A stretch of DNA of 40,152 nucleotides from Hyphomicrobiales bacterium. GTDB taxonomy: Bacteria > Pseudomonadota > Alphaproteobacteria > Rhizobiales > Aestuariivirgaceae. The position numbers were made by a program, and so were the translations under genes. The DNA lies in assembly GCA_020029455.1 (NCBI GenBank), contig JAIBJH010000001.1, positions 1 to 40,152 of the forward strand. Reading direction: 5' to 3'. This document shows, piece by piece, positions 10,829 to 19,127 of this stretch; the stretch's first letter is position 1; each line of letters starts with the position of its first letter. A model generated the notes under the pieces. The model had not been told where the DNA came from. It made no database searches and saw only the letters and a list, made by a program, of their open reading frames with translations.

Positions 10829-11800
10829 ATGATCAAAACCGTTGGCATCGCAGGAACCGGCCTGATCGGTGCGGGCTGGGCGGCGCGACTGCTTTTTCGC
10901 GGCTACAACGTCATTGCCTTTGACGTCTCGCCCACCGCCGAAGAAAAACTTAAGGCGCAGATCAAGACGGCCTGGCCTTCGCTCGAAGCTCTGCTCGGCA
11001 AGTCGAAGAAAACGGGCAAACTCACTTTCACCACCAATCTGCAGGAGATGGCGTCCAAGTCCGACTTCATTCATGAAGCAGCGCCCGAACGCGAAGACCT
11101 CAAGATCAAGCTCTTCCGCGACATTGACGAAGCTGCAAAGCCTGATGTCATCATCGCCTCGTCGTCCTCAGGGTTTCTGCCGACCAATCTGCAATCCCAG
11201 TGCTGGCATCCGGAACGCGTCATCATCGGCCATCCTTTCAACCCGGTCTATCTGTTGCCGCTTGTCGAAATCGTGCCCGGGGAAAAGACCTCTCCCGAAG
11301 TGATGGATCGCGCCGCGATCTACTTCGAAGCGATCGGCATGCAGGTGCTGCGCCTCAAGAAAGAGATCATGGGCTATGTCTGCGACCGGCTGCAGGAGGC
11401 GCTCTGGCGCGAAGCGCTTCATGTGCTCAACAAGGATGTAGCCACCACCGGCGACATTGACGACTCGATTGTTTATTCCGCCGGCATGCGCTGGGCCTTC
11501 ATGGGTTCCTTCCTCACCTATCATGTGGCGGGCGGCCCGGGCGGCATGCGCGATTTCATCAAGCAGTTCGACCCTACGCTGGAGTTGGACTGGACCGATC
11601 TCAAGTTCCCCAAGTGGAATGCGGATCTTGAAAAACGCCTCGTCGAAGGCTGTGAGGCCCAGGCCGCAGGCCGCTCCGTCCGCGAGATCGAGGCCAAGCG
11701 CAACGCCATTCTCGTCGACATGATGAAGCTCTTCCGCAAGCACAAGATTGGTGCTGGGCTGGTGCTGGACAGGGAATTGAAGAAGAAAAAGAAGAAGTAG
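10829..11800 (+). CDS. L-carnitine dehydrogenase (3-hydroxyacyl-CoA dehydrogenase fold), stand-alone
   Basis: 323 aa; KTVGIAGTGLIGAGWAARLLFRGYNVIAFDVSP Rossmann motif; GHPFNPVYLLPLVEIVPGEKT; MRWAFMGSFLTYHVAGGPGGMRDFI typical of carnitine dehydrogenases. Confidence 0.88.
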   Translation: MIKTVGIAGTGLIGAGWAARLLFRGYNVIAFDVSPTAEEKLKAQIKTAWPSLEALLGKSKKTGKLTFTTNLQEMASKSDFIHEAAPEREDLKIKLFRDIDEAAKPDVIIASSSSGFLPTNLQSQCWHPERVIIGHPFNPVYLLPLVEIVPGEKTSPEVMDRAAIYFEAIGMQVLRLKKEIMGYVCDRLQEALWREALHVLNKDVATTGDIDDSIVYSAGMRWAFMGSFLTYHVAGGPGGMRDFIKQFDPTLELDWTDLKFPKWNADLEKRLVEGCEAQAAGRSVREIEAKRNAILVDMMKLFRKHKIGAGLVLDRELKKKKKK

Positions 11801-11908
11801 CCCCCTCCCCCTTGTGGGGAGGGTTGGGGTGGGGGTCTGGAATCGTGTCAAACATTCCCCCACCCGAAAATCGCAAGAGCGATTTTCGACCTTCCCACAA
11901 AGGGGAGG
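11801..11908. repeat. Palindromic intergenic repeat B
   Basis: CCTCCCCCTTGTGGG...CCCACAAAGGGGAGG imperfect arms; inner GGGTGGGGG/CCCCCACCC and GAAAATCGC-aaga-GCGATTTTC. Confidence 0.82.
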
Positions 11909-11911
11909 TAG

Positions 11912-12697
11912 ATGAAGGGAGAAAATGAAGTGGCACAACGTGTCATGATCACCGCCGCCGCCTCCGGCATCGGGCAGCATATTGCCAAGGCGTTCCATGA
12001 AGATGGCGCCAAGGTGCATGTTTGCGATGTGAGCGAGCAAGCGCTGAAGCAGTTCCGTGAAGAGTTCCCGGAGATCGGCGCCACCCATGTTAACGTCGCT
12101 TCCGAGGCGGAAGTCGAAGAATGGTTTGATGATGCGCTCGATGACCTTGGCGGTCTCGACGTCATGATCAACAACGCTGGCATCAAGGGTCCGACCGCAC
12201 CTGTCGATGACATCGATTTCGATGATTGGCGCGAATGCCTGGCCGTCGGCATAGACAGTTACTTCCTATGCGCGCGCCGCGCCTCTCCCCTGCTCAAGGC
12301 GCAGAAATCCGGCACCATCATCAATCTTTCATCAACTGCCGGCCTCTTCGGTTTCGGCAACCGCACGCCCTATGCGGCGGCCAAGTGGGCGGTGATAGGC
12401 TTCACCAAATCGCTCGCCATCGAACTCGGCCCCTACAATTGCACTGCCAACGCCATCTGCCCTGGCGTGGTGCGCGGCGAGCGCATCAACCGCGTCATCC
12501 GCGGCGAGGCGGAACTGCGTGGCATTCCATTTGAGGAAATTGAACAGCAGATGGTGAGCGGCCAATCCATCGCGCGCATGGTTGAGCCACGAGAGATCGC
12601 CGACATGGCCCTCTTTCTCGCCTCGCCCGCCGCGAAAATGGTGAACGGCCAGGCCATTGCGGTCGATGGCCATACCGAGACATTCCACATCAGGTGA
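11912..12697 (+). CDS. SDR-family oxidoreductase within the carnitine locus
   Basis: VMITAAASGIGQHIAKAF cofactor motif, NNAGI, YAAAKWA catalytic motif, ICPGVVRGERI; a GTG start at 11930 is an alternative. Confidence 0.85.
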   Translation: MKGENEVAQRVMITAAASGIGQHIAKAFHEDGAKVHVCDVSEQALKQFREEFPEIGATHVNVASEAEVEEWFDDALDDLGGLDVMINNAGIKGPTAPVDDIDFDDWRECLAVGIDSYFLCARRASPLLKAQKSGTIINLSSTAGLFGFGNRTPYAAAKWAVIGFTKSLAIELGPYNCTANAICPGVVRGERINRVIRGEAELRGIPFEEIEQQMVSGQSIARMVEPREIADMALFLASPAAKMVNGQAIAVDGHTETFHIR

Positions 12698-12719
12698 ACG
12701 AATGCACATTCCCCACACC

Positions 12720-12861
12720 CGTCATTCCGTGCAAGGGCCGAGTGCTTTGCGGCAGCAAAGCATTGTCCGCGACACGGAACCCAGCTTTGGCTCAATGCGG
12801 AAAGTTTCTGAAGCTGGGTTCCAGTTCGCTCAATGCTTCACATTGCTTGGCCGGAATGACG
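12720..12861. repeat. Palindromic intergenic repeat D (CGTCATTCCG...CGGAATGACG type)
   Basis: Terminal CGTCATTCCG/CGGAATGACG; inner GGAACCCAGCTT/AAGCTGGGTTCC and TGCTTTGC-ggca-GCAAAGCA hairpins. Confidence 0.8.
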
Positions 12862-12878
12862 ACTGTTTGAGGTGATCC

Positions 12879-14042
12879 ATGGATTTCAATCTCTCCGACG
12901 AACAGCAGATGATCATCAAGACGACGAAGGATTTCGTCGTCAATGAACTCTATCCGCACGAAAAGGAAATCGAAGAGACAGGCGTGCTGCGCCCTGAGCT
13001 TCGCGACGAGATCAAGAAGAAGGCGATTGCCGCCGGCCTCTATGCTGCAAATCTTCCTGCCGAAGTGGGCGGCGCCGGACTCGATACGTTGACCTGGGTG
13101 CTCTATGAACGTGAATTGGGCCGCGCCAACTATGCCCTGCACTGGACCTGCGTGTTCCGCCCCTCCAACATCCTGATGGCTTGCAACGCTGAGCAGCGGA
13201 AAAAATATCTTTTCCCTGCAGTTCGGGGCGACGCTTCAGACTGCCTGGCGCTCACCGAACCCGGCATCGGCTCCGACCTGCGCGGCATGAAGACATTTGC
13301 CAAGCAGGAAGGCGACTGGTTCATCATCAACGGCACCAAGCACTTTATCAGCCACGCCGACGAGGCGACCTACTGCATCCTCTTTGCAGCCACGGGAGAG
13401 GAAGACACGCCACGCGGCAAGAAAAAGCTCATCACCGCCTTCCTCATCGACAAGGGAACGCCGGGCTTCACGGTGCGTGATGGTTACAAGAATGTGAGCC
13501 ACCGCGGCTACAACAATTGCATTCTCGAATTCAACGACTGCCGCGTGCACAAATCACAAATCCTTGGCGAGTTGCACAAGGGCTTTGATGTCGCCAATGA
13601 ATGGCTGGGCGCCACGCGGCTGCAGGTGGCTGCTACCTGTTTGGGCCGCGCCGAACGGGCGCTGGAGCATGCCAAGCAATGGGCCGTGGATCGCATCCAG
13701 TTTGGCCAGCAGATCGGCAAATTCCAAGGTGTCTCCTTCAAGCTCGCCGACATGGCCATGGAACTGAAGGCGGCAGAATTGCTCACCCTCGAAGCGGCGT
13801 GGAAAGTGGACCAGAAGACCGTGACCGACATGGACATGGCCATGGCGAAACTGAAGGCCACTGAAATGCTGGCCTTCGTCGCCGATGAAGCGATCCAGAT
13901 TCATGGCGGCATGGGACTTATGAGCGACCTGCCGCTGGAGCGCATCTGGCGCGATGCAAGAGTCGAACGCATCTGGGAAGGCACATCGGAAATCCAGCGC
14001 CACATCATCTCGCGTGCACTGTTGAGGCCATTGGGGGGATGA
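12879..14042 (+). CDS. Acyl-CoA dehydrogenase, candidate gamma-butyrobetainyl-CoA dehydrogenase
   Basis: 387 aa; MDFNLSDEQQMIIKTTKDFV...; LALTEPGIGSDLRGMKT; RIWEGTSEIQRHIISRALL with catalytic Glu context. Confidence 0.88.
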   Translation: MDFNLSDEQQMIIKTTKDFVVNELYPHEKEIEETGVLRPELRDEIKKKAIAAGLYAANLPAEVGGAGLDTLTWVLYERELGRANYALHWTCVFRPSNILMACNAEQRKKYLFPAVRGDASDCLALTEPGIGSDLRGMKTFAKQEGDWFIINGTKHFISHADEATYCILFAATGEEDTPRGKKKLITAFLIDKGTPGFTVRDGYKNVSHRGYNNCILEFNDCRVHKSQILGELHKGFDVANEWLGATRLQVAATCLGRAERALEHAKQWAVDRIQFGQQIGKFQGVSFKLADMAMELKAAELLTLEAAWKVDQKTVTDMDMAMAKLKATEMLAFVADEAIQIHGGMGLMSDLPLERIWRDARVERIWEGTSEIQRHIISRALLRPLGG

Positions 14043-14063
14043 TGGCAACGCAGCACTTTAGAC

Positions 14064-14184
14064 CCTCCCCCTTGTGGGGAGGGAAAGAGCGCGAAGCGCT
14101 CAGGGTGGGGGTCTGGAACCATTTCAAGTACACCCCCACCCGAGAATTGCATTCGCAATTCTCGACCTCCCCACAAGGGGGAGG
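14064..14184. repeat. Palindromic intergenic repeat C (close relative of repeat B)
   Basis: CCTCCCCCTTGTGGGGAGG...CCTCCCCACAAGGGGGAGG perfect 19-bp arms; inner GGTGGGGGT/ACCCCCACC and GAGAATTGC-attc-GCAATTCTC. Confidence 0.85.
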
Positions 14185-14205
14185 TTCTCGCGAGGCATGT
14201 ACGCG

Positions 14206-16230
14206 ATGACGCTCTCCCGCCTTGTCTTTCCCAAATCCATCGCCTTCATCGGGGGCAATGAATGTGCCATTGCCATCCGGCGCTGCAAGGAATTCGCCTT
14301 TCCCGGAAAACTCTACGCCGTCCACCCCAAGCGTGAGGAAATTGAGGGTATCAAGACGCTGAAATCGCTGGATGAGGTCAATGGCCCTATCGATGCCGCC
14401 TTCATTGCGGTGAAGCGCGAACCCACAATCGAGATGGTGCAGCAACTCAGCACGAAAGGCTGCGGCGGGGCAGTGATCTATGCTTCGGGCTTTGCCGAAA
14501 CGGGCGACCACGCGCTGCAGGACCAGCTTCTTGCAGCAGCAGACGGCATGCCACTGATGGGGCCAAACTGCTACGGCTTTGTGAATGGCCTCGCTCGCGC
14601 CGCGCTCTGGCCTGATGAACATGGCATCAAACCGCTGGAGCGTGGCATCGCTATCATCAGCCAATCCGGCAACATCGCCTGCAACATGACCTTCACACGC
14701 CGCGCCTTGCCGCTCGCTGCAGTGTTCACCATCGGCAACCAGGTCGATGTCGACATGGCGCGCATGGTGGATTTCCTCTCCGCCGATGCTCGCATCACCG
14801 CCATCGGCCTTCACATCGAGGGGCTGCCAAATGTCGCGGCCTTTGCCGCTGCCTGCGAAAAAGCGCGGGCGCGCAAGAAGCCAGTGGTGATCCTGAAGAC
14901 TGGCCGCTCCGAACAGGGTGCCGCCGTCGCCATGAGCCACACCTCATCGCTTGCCGGCGCGGATAATCTCTATGACGCGCTTTGTGCGCGTTACGGCGTG
15001 GCCCGGGTACACTCCATCACGGCCTTTGTCGAAACGCTGAAGTTCCTCCATGGCGGCGCACTGAAAGACGCGAAGCTTGTGTCCTGCTCCTGCTCCGGCG
15101 GCGAAGCGGCATTGACCGCTGACATGGCCATGGGCCGTGGTGTTTCGCTTCCCGACTTCAACGCCGATACCGCTGCCCGCGTGCGCGCCACGCTTAATGA
15201 GTATGTGAGCGTATCGAACCCGCTCGACTATCACACCTTCATCTGGAATCAGCAGGAGAAGATGGAAGCGACATTCACGGCTGTTCATTCCGGCGGCTAT
15301 GATGTGGGCATGCTGATCCTTGACTCACCGCCCCCGCCTTTGAACTCCACTGCCTGGTATGTGGCGGCCCGCGCCTTTGCCAAGGGCGCAGCGGCCAATA
15401 AAGCCCGCGCCGCTGTTGTTGCCACACTCCCCGAATGCATGCCGCTGGACCTTGCCGATGAGCTACTGGCCCAAGGCGTCACGCCCATGTTTGGGCTTAA
15501 CGATGCCCTGACAGCCTTTGAACAGGCTGCCCGCGTCGGGAAAGCACAGCAGCGGGCTGTTGCAGCGCCAATTCTTTCTCCCGCGCCACTAAAGGAAGGT
15601 GCATCTCGCCTGCTGGCAGAGCGCGATGCCAAGTCATTGCTTGCAACATTCGGTTTGAGCGTGCCACAGGGACAAGTCTGTAAGGTTTCCGATGCAGTGA
15701 AGGTAGCTCAATCCATCGGCTATCCTGTCACATTGAAGGTGTCGTCGGAGTCGATTGCCCACAAGACAGAGGCGGGAGGCGTCATTCTCAATCTCAAGTC
15801 GCCGGAAGAAGTTCAGGAAGCTGCCGACAAGCTCTCGAAGCTGTCCGATGAAGTCTTAGTCGAGCGCATGGTGACGGGCGCCGTGGCCGAATTCATCATC
15901 GGCGTGACACGCGACCCGCAATTCGGCCTTGTACTCGTTGTCGGTGCAGGCGGTGTGCTGACGGAACTCCTGAAGGATTCTACCACCCTTCTCCTGCCCA
16001 CCTATCGCGAGGAAATCGAAGCCGCCCTGAAATCGCTGAAGGTCTGGAAGCTCATCGAGGGCTTCCGTGGCAAGTCCGGCGATGCCGCCGCTGTCATCGG
16101 CGCCGTTGAAGCGGTCGCCGCCTTCGCCAGCACTCACAGCAACAGGCTGGAAGAACTCGACGTGAACCCCCTGCTCGTGCTGCCCGATGGCGCTATGGCG
16201 GTGGATGCCCTGATCCGCATGAGGACGTGA
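14206..16230 (+). CDS. Fused alpha/beta ADP-forming-type acyl-CoA synthetase (acetate--CoA ligase family)
   Basis: CoA-binding N-terminus (PKSIAFIGGNECAIAI...YAVHPKREEIEGIKTLKSLDEV), SHTSSLAGADNLYDAL phospho-His motif, ATP-grasp C-terminus (LLATFGLSVPQGQ...YPVTLKVSSESIAHKTEAGGVILNL). ATG 14197 is an alternative start. Confidence 0.87.
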   Translation: MTLSRLVFPKSIAFIGGNECAIAIRRCKEFAFPGKLYAVHPKREEIEGIKTLKSLDEVNGPIDAAFIAVKREPTIEMVQQLSTKGCGGAVIYASGFAETGDHALQDQLLAAADGMPLMGPNCYGFVNGLARAALWPDEHGIKPLERGIAIISQSGNIACNMTFTRRALPLAAVFTIGNQVDVDMARMVDFLSADARITAIGLHIEGLPNVAAFAAACEKARARKKPVVILKTGRSEQGAAVAMSHTSSLAGADNLYDALCARYGVARVHSITAFVETLKFLHGGALKDAKLVSCSCSGGEAALTADMAMGRGVSLPDFNADTAARVRATLNEYVSVSNPLDYHTFIWNQQEKMEATFTAVHSGGYDVGMLILDSPPPPLNSTAWYVAARAFAKGAAANKARAAVVATLPECMPLDLADELLAQGVTPMFGLNDALTAFEQAARVGKAQQRAVAAPILSPAPLKEGASRLLAERDAKSLLATFGLSVPQGQVCKVSDAVKVAQSIGYPVTLKVSSESIAHKTEAGGVILNLKSPEEVQEAADKLSKLSDEVLVERMVTGAVAEFIIGVTRDPQFGLVLVVGAGGVLTELLKDSTTLLLPTYREEIEAALKSLKVWKLIEGFRGKSGDAAAVIGAVEAVAAFASTHSNRLEELDVNPLLVLPDGAMAVDALIRMRT

Positions 16231-16232
16231 CC

Positions 16233-17015
16233 ATGACCAATCCGATTCTGACCGAACGCCGCGGCGCTGTTCTCGAAGTGACCATCGACAGGCCCAAGGC
16301 CAATGCCATCGATGCCGCAACCTCGCGCATAATGGGCGATGTCTTCGCCAAGTTCCGCGACGATCCGGAATTACACGTGGCAATCCTCACCGCAACCGGC
16401 GAGAAATTCTTCTGCCCCGGCTGGGATCTCAAGGCGGCAGCGGCCGGCGAAGCACCTGACGTTGACTATGGCGTCGGCGGCTTTGGGGGCTTGCAGGAAC
16501 TGAAGGGCCTCAACAAGCCCGTGGTCTGCGCGGTGAACGGCCTTGCCTTCGGTGGTGGCTTCGAGATCATGATCTCCTGCGACATCATCATTGCAGCAGA
16601 GCATGCAACCTTCGCTCTCCCCGAAATCAATTCAGGCACCGTGGCCGATGCCGCGACAATCAAACTGCCGCGCTTCATTCCTTATCACGTGGCGATGGAA
16701 ATGCTCTTCACCGGACGGCGCATCGACACCAAGGAAGCCAAGCACTGGGGTATCATCAATGAGATCGTGCCCGCCACGCAGTTGATGACACGCGCCCGCG
16801 AAGTGGCGGCGCAACTCGCGGAAGGGCCGCCGCTCGTCTATGCCTGCATCAAGGAGATCAGCCGCGAGACCATGCATCTGCCGATCCAGCAGGCCTTTGA
16901 CATGGTGACCAAGCGCAAGCTCAAGACCGTGGACACACTCTATTCAAGCGAGGACCAGCTTGAGGGCGCCAAGGCCTTCGCTGAAAAGCGCAAGCCTGTG
17001 TGGAAAGGCCGCTAG
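16233..17015 (+). CDS. caiD: Crotonobetainyl-CoA hydratase/carnitinyl-CoA dehydratase-like enoyl-CoA hydratase
   Basis: MTNPILTERRGAVLEVTIDRPKANAIDAATSRIMGDVFAKFRDDPELHVAILTATGEKFFCPGWDLKAAAAGEAPDVDYGVGGFGGL...AFAEKRKPVWKGR; strong resemblance to the remembered E. coli CaiD sequence. Confidence 0.82.
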   Translation: MTNPILTERRGAVLEVTIDRPKANAIDAATSRIMGDVFAKFRDDPELHVAILTATGEKFFCPGWDLKAAAAGEAPDVDYGVGGFGGLQELKGLNKPVVCAVNGLAFGGGFEIMISCDIIIAAEHATFALPEINSGTVADAATIKLPRFIPYHVAMEMLFTGRRIDTKEAKHWGIINEIVPATQLMTRAREVAAQLAEGPPLVYACIKEISRETMHLPIQQAFDMVTKRKLKTVDTLYSSEDQLEGAKAFAEKRKPVWKGR

Positions 17016-17022
17016 CCCAATG

Positions 17023-17050
17023 AAAAAGGGCCGCCCCGAGGGACGGCCCT
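17023..17050 (-). terminator. Rho-independent terminator for the minus-strand small ORF
   Basis: Minus strand reads AGGGCCGTCCCTCGGGGCGGCCCTTTTTC; the T-run is on the minus strand, and the non-Watson-Crick position is G-U in minus-strand RNA but A-C in plus-strand RNA. Confidence 0.8.
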
Positions 17051-17097
17051 GAGTGCAGGCAACAGGGAGCCTCTTGGGAGAGGCTCCGGGGAGTTCC

Positions 17098-17226
17098 TTA
17101 ATTCGCCCAGAGGCGGGAATTCAGGGAAACCTCGACATAGGTCTTCTCGAGCATACGGGTCGTTGCGGCATCGAGGGTGAAAGCACTGCGGACCGATTGG
17201 GCGGCGCGGGCGATAAAGCGGGTCAT
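17098..17226 (-). CDS. Putative 42-aa small protein, absent from the supplied ORF track
   Basis: MTRFIARAAQSVRSAFTLDAATTRMLEKTYVEVSLNSRLWAN; upstream AAGAAAGAGAAACGCCC-ATG; own terminator downstream; divergent from the LysR gene. Confidence 0.6.
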   Translation of the reverse strand: MTRFIARAAQSVRSAFTLDAATTRMLEKTYVEVSLNSRLWAN

Positions 17227-17352
17227 GGGCGTTTCTCTTTCTTCAAATCAATTTGTTTGATGCTCGTAATTTATGCACTTGCCTAGAAAAAGAGAAGCGA
17301 CTAATTCTCACTCCATCATCAAAAGAAACTTGAAGATGGTCACGATTTCGCC

Positions 17353-18309
17353 ATGATTGAGTTCTTCCCCGGATTGCGCTCTTTGCGTGCTTTCGATGCC
17401 GCCGCACGGCATCTGAATTTCACCAAAGCGGCCTCCGAAATCAATGTCACGCCTGCCGCAATAAGCCATCAAATCAAGGAGTTAGAAGAACAGATTGGCG
17501 CTGAGCTTTTCACGCGCACGAGCCGCACCATGCGCCTGACCCGAGCCGGGGAAATCCTCTATACAGCCGCCCATGACAGCCTGGAGACCCTCAGCCGGGC
17601 CCTGTTCCGGATCAGAAGATTAGAAAATCGTAAACAATTGAAGGTCTCGGCCCCACCTTCTCTGGCCGCCAAATGGCTGGTACCTCGGCTTGATGAGTTT
17701 CTGGCTACCCAGCCCGGCGCCGATGTAAGGCTCGATGTTTCCCATGCGGTGGTTGATTTCGACCGGGAGGATATCGACGTCGCCATCCGCTTCGGCGAAG
17801 GCAAGTATCCCGGCCTGCAATCGGAGCTTCTCTTCCAGGATTTCGTGTTTCCGGTGTGCAACCCCTCCATCATCACCAAGGAAAAGCCGCTGCGGACACC
17901 CCGCGACCTCCTCAAGCACACCCTGATCCACCTCGACTGGGATGCGGCCGCCGGTCTGTCATGGCCCAACTGGAACATGTGGATGAAGGCGGCAGGAGTC
18001 CCCGATTTCGATGACAAGGCGGGCCTTCATTTCCGCCAAACATCCTTCGCGGTGCAAGCCGCCATTGATGGCATGGGCGTTGCACTTGGCGACTCAAACC
18101 TCGTAGCCGACGATTTGGCGGCGGGCCGCCTTGTGAAGCCATTCGAACTCTCACTGAAGGCACCCCGGCAATTCGCTTATTACGTCATCACGAAGCCTGG
18201 TGAAGTCGCTCCCATGGTCGAAGCCTTCCGCAAATGGTGCTTGGGCGAAGCCAAGATCACGGAAAAGCAGGCCCATCTGGCAATCTCCGCGCAAGCGCCT
18301 GCGCAATAG
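17353..18309 (+). CDS. LysR-family transcriptional regulator (GcvA-like)
   Basis: LRSLRAFDAAARHLNFTKAASEINVTPAAISHQIKELEEQIGAELFTRTSRTMRLTRAGE. Confidence 0.9.
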   Translation: MIEFFPGLRSLRAFDAAARHLNFTKAASEINVTPAAISHQIKELEEQIGAELFTRTSRTMRLTRAGEILYTAAHDSLETLSRALFRIRRLENRKQLKVSAPPSLAAKWLVPRLDEFLATQPGADVRLDVSHAVVDFDREDIDVAIRFGEGKYPGLQSELLFQDFVFPVCNPSIITKEKPLRTPRDLLKHTLIHLDWDAAAGLSWPNWNMWMKAAGVPDFDDKAGLHFRQTSFAVQAAIDGMGVALGDSNLVADDLAAGRLVKPFELSLKAPRQFAYYVITKPGEVAPMVEAFRKWCLGEAKITEKQAHLAISAQAPAQ

Positions 18310-18321
18310 CGCAATCAAGCG

Positions 18322-19110
18322 CTACTCCCGCGCCACCATGGGATGGAAGTCATAGGTGCCGATCGGCATCTGCTCATAGTCGATGACAGCACCCGTCATC
18401 ATTTGCGCAGGCGGCGAAACAAGGAAGGCGCAGACCCCCGCCACATCTTCCGCTGAAATCAGGCGGCCAAAAGGAACTTTTTGTCCGGCAAGCTCAGCCC
18501 AATTCTGCGGCTGCTTATGAAAGCCCGTCTGCAGATTGTGCTCGCCTTCCGTATTGGCCCAGCCGAGATTGATGCAGAACACCCGCACCCCTTGGCGCTT
18601 GTAGGCATTGGCCGCGTTCTTGGTGAGGCCAACAAGCGCGGCTTTTGACCCCGAATAGATGCCGATATCCGGTGGCCCGCCATGGGCCAGCATGGAAGAG
18701 ATATTGATGATGACTCCTCCTCCGCCCTTGATCATCGCAGCGGCAGCCTTCTGCATCATGAAGAGCGGCGCCTTCACATTCACATCGAATAGCCGGTGAT
18801 AGGCCTCGACGCTGGCGTCGGGCACGCCGCAGCGTTCGGTATTCCCGGCAGCGTTGACGAGCACATCCAGCCTACCGAATTCCTTGAGCGCGAATGCCAC
18901 GGACTTCTCCGGCGTTGCATCGTCCCTCAAATCGGCAACGAACGGCACAGCTCTTCCTGCGTCCTCGAGCACTTTAGCTTCCTGCTCAAGCCGGGCGGCA
19001 TTCCGGTCCACCAGCACAACGCCCGCAAAGCCGTCGAGCAGGAACCGCTTGGCCGTTGCTGCTCCCAGCCCCTGCGCTCCGCCCGTTATCAACGCCACGC
19101 GGCTCATCAT
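18322..19110 (-). CDS. SDR-family oxidoreductase
   Basis: VALITGGAQGLGAATAKRF, VLVNAAGNTE, YSGSKAALVGLTKNAANAY; start at ATG 19110 preceded by AAGGAGA rather than 19128. Confidence 0.87.
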   Translation of the reverse strand: MMSRVALITGGAQGLGAATAKRFLLDGFAGVVLVDRNAARLEQEAKVLEDAGRAVPFVADLRDDATPEKSVAFALKEFGRLDVLVNAAGNTERCGVPDASVEAYHRLFDVNVKAPLFMMQKAAAAMIKGGGGVIINISSMLAHGGPPDIGIYSGSKAALVGLTKNAANAYKRQGVRVFCINLGWANTEGEHNLQTGFHKQPQNWAELAGQKVPFGRLISAEDVAGVCAFLVSPPAQMMTGAVIDYEQMPIGTYDFHPMVARE

Positions 19111-19127
19111 TTTCTCCTTGTCAGCCA

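Noticed and set aside
12879-14042. Assigning the acyl-CoA dehydrogenase as caiA
   Set aside because: It shares the MDFNL-DEQ start but the rest reads as a general acyl-CoA dehydrogenase; substrate is inferred only from context, so no gene symbol was given.
10709-14184. CRISPR array interpretation of the recurring intergenic elements
   Set aside because: Elements are separated by complete genes, are long nested palindromes, and show no regular repeat-spacer structure.
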